Below, one piece after another: positions 45,070 to 57,018 of a stretch of 64,000 bases of DNA. The notes under the pieces are model-generated. The model did not search any database, was not told the DNA's origin, and was given only the letters and a program-made list of their open reading frames with translations. The translations under genes were made by a program, and so were the position numbers. Positions within the stretch are counted from its first letter, which is position 1. Every line of letters begins with the position of its first letter. Source of the DNA: Polytrichum commune (Eukaryota > Streptophyta > Polytrichopsida > Polytrichales > Polytrichaceae). Location: assembly GCA_950295325.1 (NCBI GenBank), contig OX485807.1, forward strand, positions 14,411,001 through 14,475,000, in the 5' to 3' direction.

Positions 45070-46111
45070 GGGGGACGTTAAATACCCCCCCCCCCCCCAC
45101 AAACTTTTCGGAGTGTCAGAGTCGGGTTGGGGCAGCCGCCCGGCTAGAAAATCTGAATTTTTTGGACCCGACTGAAAACTGCTGCCTGCCCGCCCGATTT
45201 CGAAAAAACCATTGCCCTTGCATTCTTGAAGGCCACTTACTCACAAATCCCATATTGAGTGCACTTCACCTTCAAGGGTCAAAATCCAATATATATGTTC
45301 ACTTCCATTGAGTAAATAAGCAATTGACTAGGGTTTCATTATCAAAGTGAAACCATCAATAAAACATGTAATTAACTTGGAAGTCAAAAATATTACAAAA
45401 TCCCAGATATTAATTATTATAATTAACTCACTGGAATAGATTCCAGAAATTAATTATTAGAATTAACTCACTGGAATTAATTTTAATAATTAATTAATTA
45501 CAGTAAGTACATTTTATAATCAATTAGGTTTACTTAATTTGGTAAGCATAGTTTCTGATTTATTTGGGATTAATGAAGATTAATGAAGATTAATTAGACT
45601 TAATTATATTTAATCCCACTTGATATTAATGAATGCGTATGAATACTTGTGAAAGTAGACGGCATACCCTAAAATATTATAAAATACACATACTAAATCA
45701 GCACACTAAATTTAAGTGTCATTTTAGAATGACAAAGACAATTTCAAATTGAGTCACAAAAATTATAACCTTAGTGTTAGTGAGGGTTTTGTAATATTTT
45801 TGACTTCCCAAATTAATTACATGTTTTATTGACGGTTTCACTTTGATAATGAAACCCTAGTCAATTGCTTATTTACTCAATGGAAGTGAACATATATATT
45901 GGATTTTGACCCTTGAAGGTGAAGTGCACTCAATATGGGTTTTGTGAGTAAGTGGCCTTCAAAAATGCAAGGGCAATGGTTTTTTCGAAATCGGGCGGGC
46001 GGGCAGCAGTTTTCGGTCGGGTCCAAAAAATTCAGATTTTCTGGCCGGGCGGCTGCCCCAGCCCGACTCTGACACTCCGAAAAGTTCGTGGGGGGGTATT
46101 TAATGTCCCCC
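45070..46111. mobile_element. 1.04-kb element with about 340-bp inverted arms and 7-bp TSD
   Basis: The left arm begins GGGGGACGTTAAATACCCCC, and the right arm, read inward, GGGGGACATTAAATACCCCC. Arms continue as near-identical inverted copies through AGTGTCAGAGTCGGG, CAGCCGCCCGGC, ATTGCCCTTGCATT and GAAACCCTAGTCAATTGC to about 45415 and 45770. GGCCCTC lies at 45063-45069 and again at 46112-46118, so it landed in the last bases of the neighbouring foldback. No protein. The loop of about 350 bp is AT-rich. Confidence 0.88.
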
Positions 46112-46293
46112 GGCCCTCAGATAGGAAAGAATGAAACAACGTTAATGTGACATCACTCTCCTATCAAAATGGCGACCCCAAGTCCAAAAAAATATTCCAC
46201 ATGTACAATTTGAGAAACCAATCTTGAAGTTCAGGTCCAATCTCAAGTCTATAAAAGGGGTGTTTGGGACCCCAGGTTGCTTGGACCCTGACC

Positions 46294-46307
46294 CTAACAT
46301 ATATAAA
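46294..46307 (+). promoter_or_regulatory. TATA-like sequence CATATATAAACCC
   Basis: A good match to a plant TATA box (TATATAAA) followed at about 30 bases by AGCTTCAGCC. No obvious gene begins right after it, although the small-gene pseudocopy lies 2.3 kb downstream. Assignment is speculative. Confidence 0.25.
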
Positions 46308-48610
46308 CCCACCCTTATTAGGCATAGAGCTTCAGCCGCCAGGTGTGAACCTGGAATTAAGAAAACAGTCTCTCATGGGTTGACATTGATGCTATTAAAA
46401 AAAACAGTCAACAGCAACGGAGTCTGTAATTAGTAATTTTAAGACTCCGAGTTTGTATTTAATGCCGTCTGCAACTCTGCAAAGTTGCATCTTCTTCGAA
46501 ACTTCAATTTGCCCAGGCTGTCTGTAATAAACTTAAACTTCGACAGCTATGCAGATCTGGACTTATCACTCCAATATGTTTGCCAAGTCGTGATGAGCAA
46601 TCACTTACAGTACTCTTACCGACGTCAACCGTTACTGCAAGATCAAAACCATTTGGTACTCATATATACTTCTCTGCAGATCAGTCGAGCATTCATGCTA
46701 CTGCAAGTAATATCAGAATCAGCCTGATTCAACTCTCATCTTCTGTCACTCGATCGGGTGTCTCGATTTGCTCCTGCTCCAAGTTTCGGTGGATTTGATG
46801 CATGTCAGTGCGGTCACGTTATTGTAGGCGAGCCTTTTGCGTATGGTCGGATCATCACATCATCAGGCTTCAATATGCTTTCTCTGACGTTCAATCAATA
46901 GCGGTGAGTATCAAAAGGGCTTGCGTTCATCTTGCTTGCAGAGCTTGACAGTGTGTTTTGGATTGAAGTACCTAGTTTGCGCAAACCTCTTTAGATGGAC
47001 ACTTGAAGGTTTAGTTTTAGGTCGTAGGTCGATCGGAACTTGAATTAGGTTGCTGAATTTCTGTGTAGCCATTACGGAACATCTAGAAAGAACCGTCGTC
47101 CTTGCCCCGCGGTGGCAACTCTTTCCTTTCAGGACATCTGTTTCTAAACCACTTGTTATGCTTCTAATGAAGATTTGATGACTTTGTTGAGGAGCAACAT
47201 GCTTGGCAAGAGATCAAAGGTCCTTGAGAGGACTGCATATTTGATAGCACGTGTGTCTAAATTGAGAAACTCGGATTCAGACATTTCAGATATCAACTTG
47301 GAACTGATTAGAAACATTTATTTGTAATCAAGCAGGGGTCAGGCCCGGCCATCTAGACACCCTGAGTATTTGTGTTCAGTTCTAAGAAATCTTGATAGCC
47401 TTGAAATTGCTTATAATACGAAAGTAGCTCCAAACTAAAGATCTCTTAATATGTTTCCGTGTGCTGTTGCAGTTGTTTGACATGATCCTGAAAGTTTGAC
47501 AACCTCGGTGTGAGTTGCTCTCATACTTAGCAGTTGAAATCCACCTGGAAGCTGGTTAGTAATAATTGAACTCAATTTTTGTTCGTTTTTCTTGTTTAAC
47601 ATCTCTCTTAAGGACAGAGGGAATTATCGTGTATGAGGAGACGTCTCGTTCATTCAAGATAAAAGCCCAGAAATAGTATGCATCCCGGAGGCTACTTTCA
47701 TAGTGGAATTAACTTGAGAGTCCCCGAATCAGTCTACTCGAGATCATTTGAGATGAATCAACAACAAATTTATAAGGGGTTAAGTTTTATGTTGGATGGA
47801 TGAGAGGTAATATGCTCGTATATGATAATTCCCTCTCTCCCAATCATGAGTCTATGTATTGTTGTCATGTATAACATGTACATAGTTATTATTCCTTCCT
47901 AGCCACACTTTGGAATCATGAGTAACTTTGAGCATTTTACCACTTATTCCTCTAGGTGGTGTATTGCTTGAATTAGTTCCTTGTATTGAGGAAATGTTTT
48001 GGTACATAATAGGATTCCATAGAAAACTTTGGACAATTCATTGGACCTAGAGAAACATGTGGTGGAGTGGACAACCTATTTTTTGCATGATGTGATATTC
48101 ATATTCAAAGTGAAACCCAACTTCGCAACTATTTTTGAGGAGAAACTACTATTACTTGTGCAGGGTAAAAATAAATTCTACAAAACTCTCAACAACTTGA
48201 ATATGAAACAAATTTGCATCTCTTAAATTTGTGGACGAGATTGTGCTCATGCCAGCGCGTCCCGTTTACAACTCCATATTTAGAGAGTGACTTTTCTTCC
48301 CTATTTTAGAATGTAGCGCTAGGTAGTCTCAAATCTTTCTACCAACTCGATCATCAAGTTGGTAAATTTAGGTGTTATCTCACAAAGGCCACATCAATAC
48401 TCTATTATTATGAGAAATTAGCCTATTCGGTCCCACCTTCATATACTCCTAATCCCAATACGTCTTTTGGCTTCTTGGACTTCAATTATATCATTCTCAT
48501 TCTCATTCTCATTTCATTTTTCTCACTAATCATAGGTGTATATTAGTCCCGAATTAGTATGCTCATGGCATGCCGTGCAGGCTTTAATTCTCCCTTCAAA
48601 GGAAATCGAG
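46308..48610. other. Region upstream of the small-gene pseudocopy, no gene recognised
   Basis: Mixed-composition sequence to 47100 (possible untranslated or intron sequence), AT-rich after. Short frames at 46485-46798 lack resemblance to anything I know. Confidence 0.35.
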
Positions 48611-49004
48611 ATGGCTTTGACGACTTTTGTGAACTGCACCAACGTGCCTGTCACTTTGAAGCAAGGGATGGCCGGTGTATTCAGAGACGTTTGCAAGCTG
48701 GTCCCCAAGGCTGGGCAAAATGGGAACTTAAAACCTTTGGGATTGAATAGCAAGAGTGTGGAGATCGATAAAAGCGCCACATACGTACCTTGAGTACATG
48801 ATGGCGACGGGGAATAAGGGTGAAACCATTTGCGTGACTTTCGAAGAATGCCTTGAGAATTCAGTGATCCGGTTCGTCAAGATCAACGAGAACTACAAAG
48901 TTGAGTGTATATCTCGACATGAAGCCAAGGGGAAGGGGAGCTTCCGGGATGTGTTGGGGTTTATGGAGAAGCTATGGCCAAAGAAGACAACTCTACTTGT
49001 TTGA
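48611..49004 (+). pseudogene. Frameshifted paralogue of the small protein at 15001
   Basis: It starts MALTTFVNCTNVPVTLKQGM, goes through AGVFRDVCKLVPKAG and reaches KSATY. There the frame breaks at about 48781 and runs into TGA at 48791-48793. In the +1 frame the protein resumes TYLEYMMATGNKGETICVTF and ends in WPKKTTLLV at 49004. Four extra bases (ATAC or an equivalent placement at 48781-48784) explain it exactly, because the paralogue has ATY-x-EY-x-x-ATG without interruption. It shares the family core with the gene at 15001 but is clearly divergent. A sequencing error of four bases is unlikely but not excluded; a non-canonical intron is not plausible at this size. Confidence 0.78.
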
Positions 49005-52000
49005 AACTTTGCACACCAAAATTGATGATGTTTAAAATAGTGCCGTAACATTATTATTTGCTTAGTGGGGAGCGAGCTCGTTCTCTTGCTCTAGGCATTA
49101 TCTTACTTGGTTGCACTTTGATTTTGGAATAAAAGTGCAAGATGTAGACATCGACTTGATTTAACTTGAAGTTACAGTGGATGGAATAAAGAGTAGGTTT
49201 TCTTGGGTTTGGAGAAAAAAAAACACATTTCATAGGTTGAATATTGTCAACAATGAGATAATGTCCACTTATTCAAGTTGCTTAAGAGACATGATTGGTT
49301 TGCTTATGGACATAAAACTCAGTTATACACTAGATAACCAACAAGAGGAGAGTGGATTATGAGCCCTAGGACTGGAGGGATATCCTCCTACTCATGTTAG
49401 TTATTGATCATCACCAATTACTTCATGAAAAAAATTTGGAATTATGGGTGATATTGGAGTCCATGTATGAATTTTTTTGACTAGCTCTAATTACCCTTCA
49501 CTACATTTGGATGAGCCATCAATTTTGGATTAAATGCTTGCTTCATGGATAGAAAATCTCAAGGGAGTTGCTCAAAGTGTTGTTGTCCACTTAGATGAGC
49601 GACTAATTATGGTTTCTTCAACTTCTTATTACTTTAGAGTCACTTCCAATTACCTAGGACAAGCCTAAGGGTTCTTCAAGTGGTCTTGAACCAGGACTTA
49701 CGGCACCAATCACGTCTTTGGCAGGTTCTAACCAAGCCCATGTTGTACATAGATGCTAGGATCCTTATCTTTTGTCATAGAAAAATGGATGTTCAATTTT
49801 ATATAGAAATTAATAAACATATGTTGGGCTGACCTGGCTAGAGATTAATTACATGATAACATAGTACGTATAAGTACACCAATTAGTCCTCTTGGTGTGG
49901 GTTACCATTTGTAGTTACACATTACTATATTTTTATCAAGAATACCAACTTCTACCAAGTATGTTATTTCATGTTCCTTGACATGCATACTAATTATTTA
50001 TCTTATTTGAGTAATAAATGAAAATCTCAATAAAGAAAAAGAAAAAGAAAAACTTTAGCAATTTGTGTCTTTGAATTATAATATGGACACTAACATGATT
50101 ATTTTGTGTAGTTATAGTTTGTTGGTGGCACTAGAAGCATGAATTACAAAACAATCTCCTAAATTAGTGTTGGTTCATTTGACCATATGAAGGTATTTTT
50201 AAACTACCATGTGATAGTTGTTTGTAACGAGAAGGGAAAATGACGCCAAAGAACTTGGTTAATCAGCATAGAACTTAGATGCTTGAAGAGAATGGAAGAT
50301 GACTACCAAGTATGTTAATCCCCCATAACATCCCGATGCTTGAAAAATAGAAGATGACTGTGTACACAAATTTTATAGAAGAGCAACATTCTTCAAGAAG
50401 AGGTCCATAAGTAAGTTAGCTTCATAACACATATAAATTGCTATGAGGATTTTGTATAAACTGCCTTGCGACCCCATGCTTCAAAGTCGGCATTGTGATT
50501 GTGGTGGGAAGTGAAGATTGCTTTGTAAGTCAAAGGGTTTGCGTCCGAGTTTATTCTTCTCTTGTAAGTAAACTTCATTTTTATGGACTAGCTAGATAAC
50601 TAGCGAAAGGAGAGTGGATGGCGAGTCACAAGAGGCAAAGTGTCATCCACCTACTTGAGTTGGTTATCAATCATAACCAATCAACTCATGGAATTTTTTT
50701 GACAATTATAGATGACATCACGCCTTCACGGACAAAAAAAAAATGACAAGTTTTGATAACTTTTATGCTTGTGAGTGAGTGATTCGCTATCTGACGTTAA
50801 GGTAGACATGTGTTATTCAAATGTTCTTCAATCTATACCCACTCTCTAGGTACTCGAACTTGACAACAAATCAAAAAAACATATTCTTCAAGGTCTGTCC
50901 AAACTCAACACTAATACATCTACACAAACGGTGCATGATGCAATGGAACCAAAATTTAATAGCATTTGATATCAGCCTAAACATTCCAACCACCAAAATA
51001 CTAAATAAATTGATTCACATCAACAATATGACATTAGATAATTGAATGCACAATACATATAATTTTTGGGGAATGAATAACACACTTTGACTTCTCAACC
51101 AAAATTTTACAATGAATATTAAATTTTAGCTCTACAATTAAAAAGTTAATAATTTAATAAGAAGTTGCTATGATTACAATCTATTCAAGTGTAAGCAAAA
51201 AAAACATGTTAGCTCATATCTTCAATGAGAAATAAGATGGTCCTTTCAACTCCCTAATTTCAAAGATGAAATTGAACAATACCATAAGTTAATTTAGTTA
51301 TTTTTAAGAGATAATTGGAGAGTGGTCTTTGGAGCTTTCATTAGAGATGTTGGCAGATGGTGCTAAAAAGGGCCGCTTTGGGCCCTACCGCTTTGGCTAC
51401 ACCAGCCGCGAAATTTAGGGCTGCAGGGGAAAGCGATGTACGAAGTAAGGTAAGCATCCCTTGGTTTCTAAGCCAAATATTGGTTTGTATTTATATTTAG
51501 TTCAGAAATAAAACATTTTTAAAATTTGGAAGTTTTTATAATAAAAAATATCTTAGTTTATCCTACTAAACATTTAATTAGTCCAATCAAAATTTAGTTG
51601 CTGTAAAGTAGGTAACTTAGATCATTCTAATATAGTTTTGCTAGCATAACTTAATACAAGGTGGCCTAAAACCTAATATGACCCTCTAAAATTCGTTTTT
51701 TTAAAATAAGGACAAGAAGTTCTTATGAGCTGCCACATGAAAATACTTATAACTTTATCTAAAATTCTAGAATAAAAAAAAAAGCTAAAATATTAAAAAA
51801 CGTCAACATCTACTTAGAGTTATAAAACTTGTAGAAAATGAATATTCCAGCAAGTCAAGGTGAAATTACAAAGTCAACAGTACTTAAATAAAGGCTATCT
51901 CATAAAAATGCTCATTATTTCTATAGAGAGTTTTGGATTTTTTTTAAATTTTTTTATAGATAGACTTTTAATATTAATCTACATATATAAAACATGTTAG

Positions 52001-52773
52001 AATTGGAAGAAAAAAAATTATGGTGAGTATTTGAAATCAACTGTCTTTTTCGGTTTAAAATAATTTACTAATGACACATATATAGAGACTAATTATAATC
52101 TATTAACAAAAAAAATATTTAGAATGTAAATTTAACATAAGAAATTATAATAGATAAGCTATGATGAAATATTTTTATTAAATGAATATAAAAACCTCAG
52201 TCATTTTCAAAAAAACACTAACATTGAAAACTACCAAATAAACTAAGTATTGGATTTTTCAACTAAGTATGGGATTGATCGAGGTCGAAGTTATATGGTG
52301 TTGAAGAAAATAGAAGCGAGAAATAAAATAATAAATAAATTGATAAATTGAAAATAAGACGTATTTTAAATAGGGTTGTCTCATACAATAAAGGTCAGTT
52401 ATTTCGTTAAATTTTAATTCACTACGTATAATATGCCTTGGATCCATTTTCCAAAGGTTTAGCTACCATTGACTTAATAGTATCAAAAATTATTTGTCAA
52501 AATCAATTTCACATTGTAAAAGTGAATTATGTAAATTAAAAATTATTTTTAATAATCAACATAGTTCGTTGTAATTGTTTGAATATGCTAGGGAGAATTT
52601 ATTAGAGATCATTTTTTAAGCATAGTCACCTTGAATCTTCAGAATATTTTAAAGTTTTATCTTTATCGATTACTTATTGTTTGACTTTAGCTTAATCAAT
52701 CATATAAACAATTATTTAATGATTTTTTGATACTCGTTACTTTAGAATTTTAATTAGTAATCCAATTTTAAAT
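49005..52773. other. AT-rich intergenic DNA with dispersed repeat copies
   Basis: 49325-49470 and 50595-50735 are copies of the repeat seen at 17440-17560. At 51373 an AGGGCCGCTTTGGGCCCTAC word resembles the termini of the AGGGCCG foldback family and may be an orphan end. From 51440 on the sequence is very AT-rich with no coding sequence. Confidence 0.45.
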
Positions 52774-54045
52774 GCACGTCCAAGATCTAGGAGTTTGTGG
52801 CGTTATGGGAGGGTAAAAGGTTTTGTGCAACGCCACTTTATTGGCGGTCAAGCATCTTCTTTTTCTCCACAAATGATAAAAGAGGGGTTAAGGTTGAGTT
52901 ATGATACATTCGTGTATTTGTGTGAGGTGTTGCGTCTGATGCTACAAAGAGGTGGAACTCGCATGAAGTTAGGCATAGACGTAGAAACGCAAGTTGCTGT
53001 TACTTTATCACGATTGTCGACTGGAAATATCTTGAGGATGTGTGGAGAAATGTATGGCTAAGCATAGTCAACTACCTCTATAATTGTTAGGAAGTGTTGT
53101 GAAGCAATTAAGGTTCTTGTTAAACCTTTAGTATATTCAAAACTTACTAAGAAACGGATTCAAATCATAGCATCCGAATTTGAAAAAGTGAGAGGCATAC
53201 CTTACATCATTGGTGTTGTAGATAGTAGTCATGTACCAATTATTGCCCTCAAGATAGATCCCGCATCCTATTATTGTCGAAAATGTTTCTACTCGGCTTT
53301 GTTGCAAGGTGTCGTGGACTTAAAATGCTTGTTTTGGGACTTTGACTTTGGTTGGGCAAAAAGTAATCACGATTGGTCAATGTTCCAAAAAACCAAAATA
53401 GGCAAAAAATTCTTACAAGGGAAATTCAAGCCATACAAGCTTATAGGTGATGCAGCGTATCCTATGAGGCTTTGTTTTATTCTTCCATTTAAAGGTTCAA
53501 ATAGTGGGCTCTTTAGAAAGAAACAATATTGGAATTTCATACAATCAAGTACCATGATGGCGGTAGAGCGAGCATTTGGAATATTAAAAGAAAGATGGCG
53601 AATTCTATTAAAACGCATTGATCTTCCATTAGATAATGTACCGGATGTAGTCACAGCTTGCATAAGTTTGTATAATCTCTGCCTCATTCACACTGATGGC
53701 TTTGATATGCAATGGGCCAAACAAGCAGAAGAAGAATTGGAGCGGACACGCCTTGGGGTTTTTGGTAAATTGTACAACAATGATATGTTTCACATTGCAG
53801 AGACATCAATCAAGCAAATGCAGTCATTGCAAAAACCGAAAGTTTCTATTCAACAAATTGTCGAGGATGGGAGCGATTATGGTTTGAGTGGCGATGAATT
53901 GGAAGATTTATCAAGAACCAAGAAACAGAAGGAAGTGAAGATAAAGAAGATGTTACTTGAAACAACCCAATTTCACAAGTCTATGGTTCGAACATTTTAT
54001 GATGCTAAGGTGCAAAAGGACAGTGATGTTACATTGCCTACCTAA
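52774..54045 (+). pseudogene. PIF/Harbinger-type DDE transposase, N-terminally truncated with two stops
   Basis: The frame opens without a credible ATG (RSRSLWRYGRVKGFVQRHF), runs SYDTFVYLCEVLRLMLQRGG to GEMYG, and meets TAA (53059-53061) and TAG (53065-53067). It then continues in the same frame as STTSIIVRKCCEAIKVLVKP. The catalytic core follows: GIPYIIGVVDSSHVPI (first D), YKLIGDAAYPMRLC (second D) and MMAVERAFGILKERWRILLK (E), the standard spacing for the Harbinger DDE_Tnp_4 family. The C-terminus ends with a Lys-rich tail at 54045. No clean TTA/TAA-flanked inverted repeats were found. The Gly of the usual V-G-x-P-G-S-x-H-D stretch is altered (FGWAKSNHDW). Confidence 0.9.
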
Positions 54046-54419
54046 GAAGAGGATTCAGAGTAGTTTTTTCATACGCATTTCATGTGTACTTTTTTATTCC
54101 CTCAACAATATAGTTTTTTGAATTGTTGTATAAATCATGGGAAATAAACAAGTCATTGAAGCAACAATTTATACACATTTCTCTTTTGTTTTTTTTTCTT
54201 TTTTTCTTTTTTTCTTTTTAAAATTATTTTTTAATCTAGAAGAAAATTTACAAAAAAATTATACATAAAACATCTTGGCACGAAACTTGTGCGCACGTAA
54301 AAAATCATGAGCTTCATTCTTTGTGTATGTATGAGACACATTATCTTGATGATTTTTTATTTTTTTTAAACATATGAGAATGTGTAAGTGGCGTAGTAAG
54401 GAATTGGGCCTTGGATTAT

Positions 54420-54710
54420 GCTTTCCAATATAAAGTCATTTAGTTCAAGCAAGGGCATAATTCATTTAAGCCCAAATGGGCCGTGGATTGGGCCTTACAA
54501 TATAAAGTCCCTAGGCCCATTTAGAAGGCCCACTTTAAAGTAGAATTTTCAATTTGGGCCCTACAAGTGGGCCTATGGACTTTATATTGCAATGCCCACT
54601 CAACGGCCCACTTTGTAAAGTAGGGCTAAAGTTAAGGCCCACTTCAAGTCCAAGTGGGCTCAACTCCAAATGGGCCCAACTCCAAATGGGCCCTAATATA
54701 AAGTGCCCCT
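54420..54710. repeat. GGGCCCA-rich foldback block
   Basis: GGCCCA/TGGGCC words recur about fifteen times. CAATATAAAGTC occurs at 54446 and 54498 in forward orientation and inverted at 54572-54589; 54489-54518 and 54568-54595 can form a hairpin (CAATATAAAGTCC with flanking GGCCCA). It resembles a decayed or internally duplicated MITE. TGGGCC is also a known plant promoter word, but no gene follows. Confidence 0.6.
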
Positions 54711-55036
54711 CAGATGCCGCTATTGTCTATATCATCAATTTATATGAAAAAAAAGTGATGTCATTGCAACCAAGGATTTATAATGAAGAAACATTGGATT
54801 CATATTTATATTGAGCATAAGCGACAAATGTTGAATGACTTTAGGAAATTGAAATCTCATATCAAGAATAAAATATAAAACTGGAAAGTTGCATATCGAA
54901 GACAAAAGATTTTGTTTGAAGAGGAGACGGACAGTATAATTCTCTTATGACCGTAATTTAATAGTATGCAAAGTAATATAAGTGGATTTATAAAAGAAGA
55001 TGGTTTAGAACATGGTATGGACCAAGGTCAATTGAC

Positions 55037-55462
55037 TTGGGAAAATACATCAGTAGTAATAATCAAATGTCGGAAATACAATTCGGCCATCTTTTGAATT
55101 GTCCGACATTTTTCATAGATAAGGATGACGGTAGTATGAGTAATCCAGAGCATATAATCTCACCACTAGCAACAACTCATGATTTTTATGGGACTCCTGA
55201 TGATGAGGATTTAAGACTTATCGGCGACTCATCTTGTATTGCTTCTTGCAAAAAATCGAGGATTTTGAGTAATCCTAATACGTGGAAAAAATCATTGACA
55301 TACACAGTGTACCTTGTGAATGCTATCGCGAGATTCGTAGAAGAATCTGATCATGTTGAAAAGCACAAAGTAGTGACTTCCAAAAAAATGATGACGTTGT
55401 TAATTAATTCCAACAAGGCAATTAATGAAGGTAATGATGACATCATTTTCAAAATTGGATAA
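55037..55462 (+). CDS. Hypothetical 141-aa protein downstream of the Harbinger pseudogene
   Basis: It is acidic to neutral, with SCIASCKKSRILSNPNTWKK and HKVVTSKKMMTLLINSNKAI as its most ordinary parts. Autonomous PIF/Harbinger elements carry a second, Myb/SANT-like ORF near the transposase, and the position would fit. However, I cannot see a Trp-spaced SANT motif, so the link is conjecture. It may be a non-coding open frame. Confidence 0.3.
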   Translation: MGKYISSNNQMSEIQFGHLLNCPTFFIDKDDGSMSNPEHIISPLATTHDFYGTPDDEDLRLIGDSSCIASCKKSRILSNPNTWKKSLTYTVYLVNAIARFVEESDHVEKHKVVTSKKMMTLLINSNKAINEGNDDIIFKIG

Positions 55463-57018
55463 AGTGAGACAGAGGTTCAATGTAAGACTACAGCTTCACA
55501 AAAACAAATTATTATCATGTTTATCACTATTTTGGCCAATAAGGTTCGTTTCTTATAATTTTTATTTGTGGGTGTTAGTGTTTTTTTAGCAACTTTGATC
55601 ATTATAATTTAGATTGTATATTTTATAGCACAATTTTTTGTGGAAAATTGAAACGCATATACTTTAATATTCTCTCACATTCAAGTGTTTTATTTTGAAT
55701 TATGGTTCAGGATTACGTTGCCCCGCAAAAAGCTTCACTAGTTTTGAACAATATTGAAAATTGTGCATCTTTTTTGCTAGTTTTATAATTACTTTCATAT
55801 ATTTTTTCAATTGCTTACTAAAGTCATACACTGTTGTTTTGCAAGTTTGCAGGTGTGAACACAATGTACTATAATTTGTTTATTTATTTATTTATATCCT
55901 TAAATATTGCCATTTTTACAATATCAACTTCTGTGCTCAAATCAATAAATGGAGAGAACTGGCATCTAATTATTAATCAACCGGTTTGTTTTTCCAAATT
56001 GAAAGGTTCAAAATCAAAAATACAAGAAATTCACCAAACCATTTTTTTTAATATTATTTTGAGTAAAAATATAACAAATAACCGAAGCAACTCAATAAAT
56101 AACCGATTGATAATTAAGAAGCAAAGATATTGATCAAGTTGCCTCAAATTTTCCCTCGTTCACAAGTTTCGAATTCTATCCGGTGCATCGCCCGGGCACT
56201 AGCAACAACCACATGTGCCTGCAAGATCCCTGGAGTCTCCAGTAGAGGGGGGTTTGGGCTTCAAGGTGTTCAAGGTATTGTTCCTCAAGGTGATGGGGCG
56301 GGTTTGAGTTCCAAATTTGGCCTGGTGATGGAGGCCAAGCTCAATGTAGATTACAGCAAGTTCACAGAGCTTTTGACAGTCAATAATTTGACAACCAGTG
56401 CGGGGAGGGACATGTTCCAAAGACTGATCACAGCATATCAAAATAAGGCAGCTCATCATCATCACTGTCAACATCTTTCATTGTGAGGCTCCCGAGAGGC
56501 ACTAACACTAGGATCATGAACACACCATCATCATAGTCTGCATCCAAAATCAAACACATGTGCAAACAAGCTCAGATAAGGAACTCGGAAACATGAATGG
56601 AAGCTGTACTAAAGATCACACAGTGCCTCGACAGTGTGCCCTCCGACAGAAAAATTTGGTGCAATTCTGTCACCAGCGGAAGTCGTCACATAACTATCAT
56701 CTCAAACACTGTACAAAAAGTTTGGCTGCAAATGTTGATCCCAATATGTACTATTGTCTCACTGCATATTCACAACTTGCTCACAACCCTGAAATACGCC
56801 TCACTATCTCTAACAGGAATTACTAATGATTCCCATTCTTGGAAGGGCAGAATATCCAGTGATTCTCACCCAATCCCTCAGGTGTTTTGGTGTGGATTTG
56901 TCTTTCAGTTCACACCAACACACACAAAAGCCGTGAGAGCACCAAAGGCTATGAGCCATCATCACAATCAAAGCGTGTGTTAAAAAAGAGACAAACCTAT
57001 GTATTTTCTGTTTGCTAC
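55463..57018. other. Intergenic DNA, nothing recognised
   Basis: AT-rich to 56130, then more balanced composition (56150-57010) that is probably 3'-flanking or 3'-UTR sequence of the minus-strand gene ending at 57019. Frames at 56130-56486 and 56560-56983 are unconvincing. Confidence 0.35.

Larger units (their letters stand above)
43400..46293. mobile_element. Outer foldback element interrupted by at least four insertions
   Basis: The left arm (resuming at 43817: AGGGTCCAAGTCCAAC, AACACCCCTTTAA, CAACTTGAAGCTTGGTTTTC) is matched by the inverted right arm at about 46205-46293 (AGGGTCCAAGCAACCTGGGG, AACACCCCTTTTATAGAC, AACTTCAAGATTGGTTTCTC). Similarity is partial but ordered. Inside are the MITE 43407-43816, the LINE 44203-44675, the foldback 44704-45069 and the long-TIR element 45070-46111. 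No duplication of the outer ends is visible. Confidence 0.55.

Noticed and set aside
46580..46798. Short frames following a TATA-like box
   Set aside because: Overlapping in two frames with no homology feel and no Kozak or splice support.
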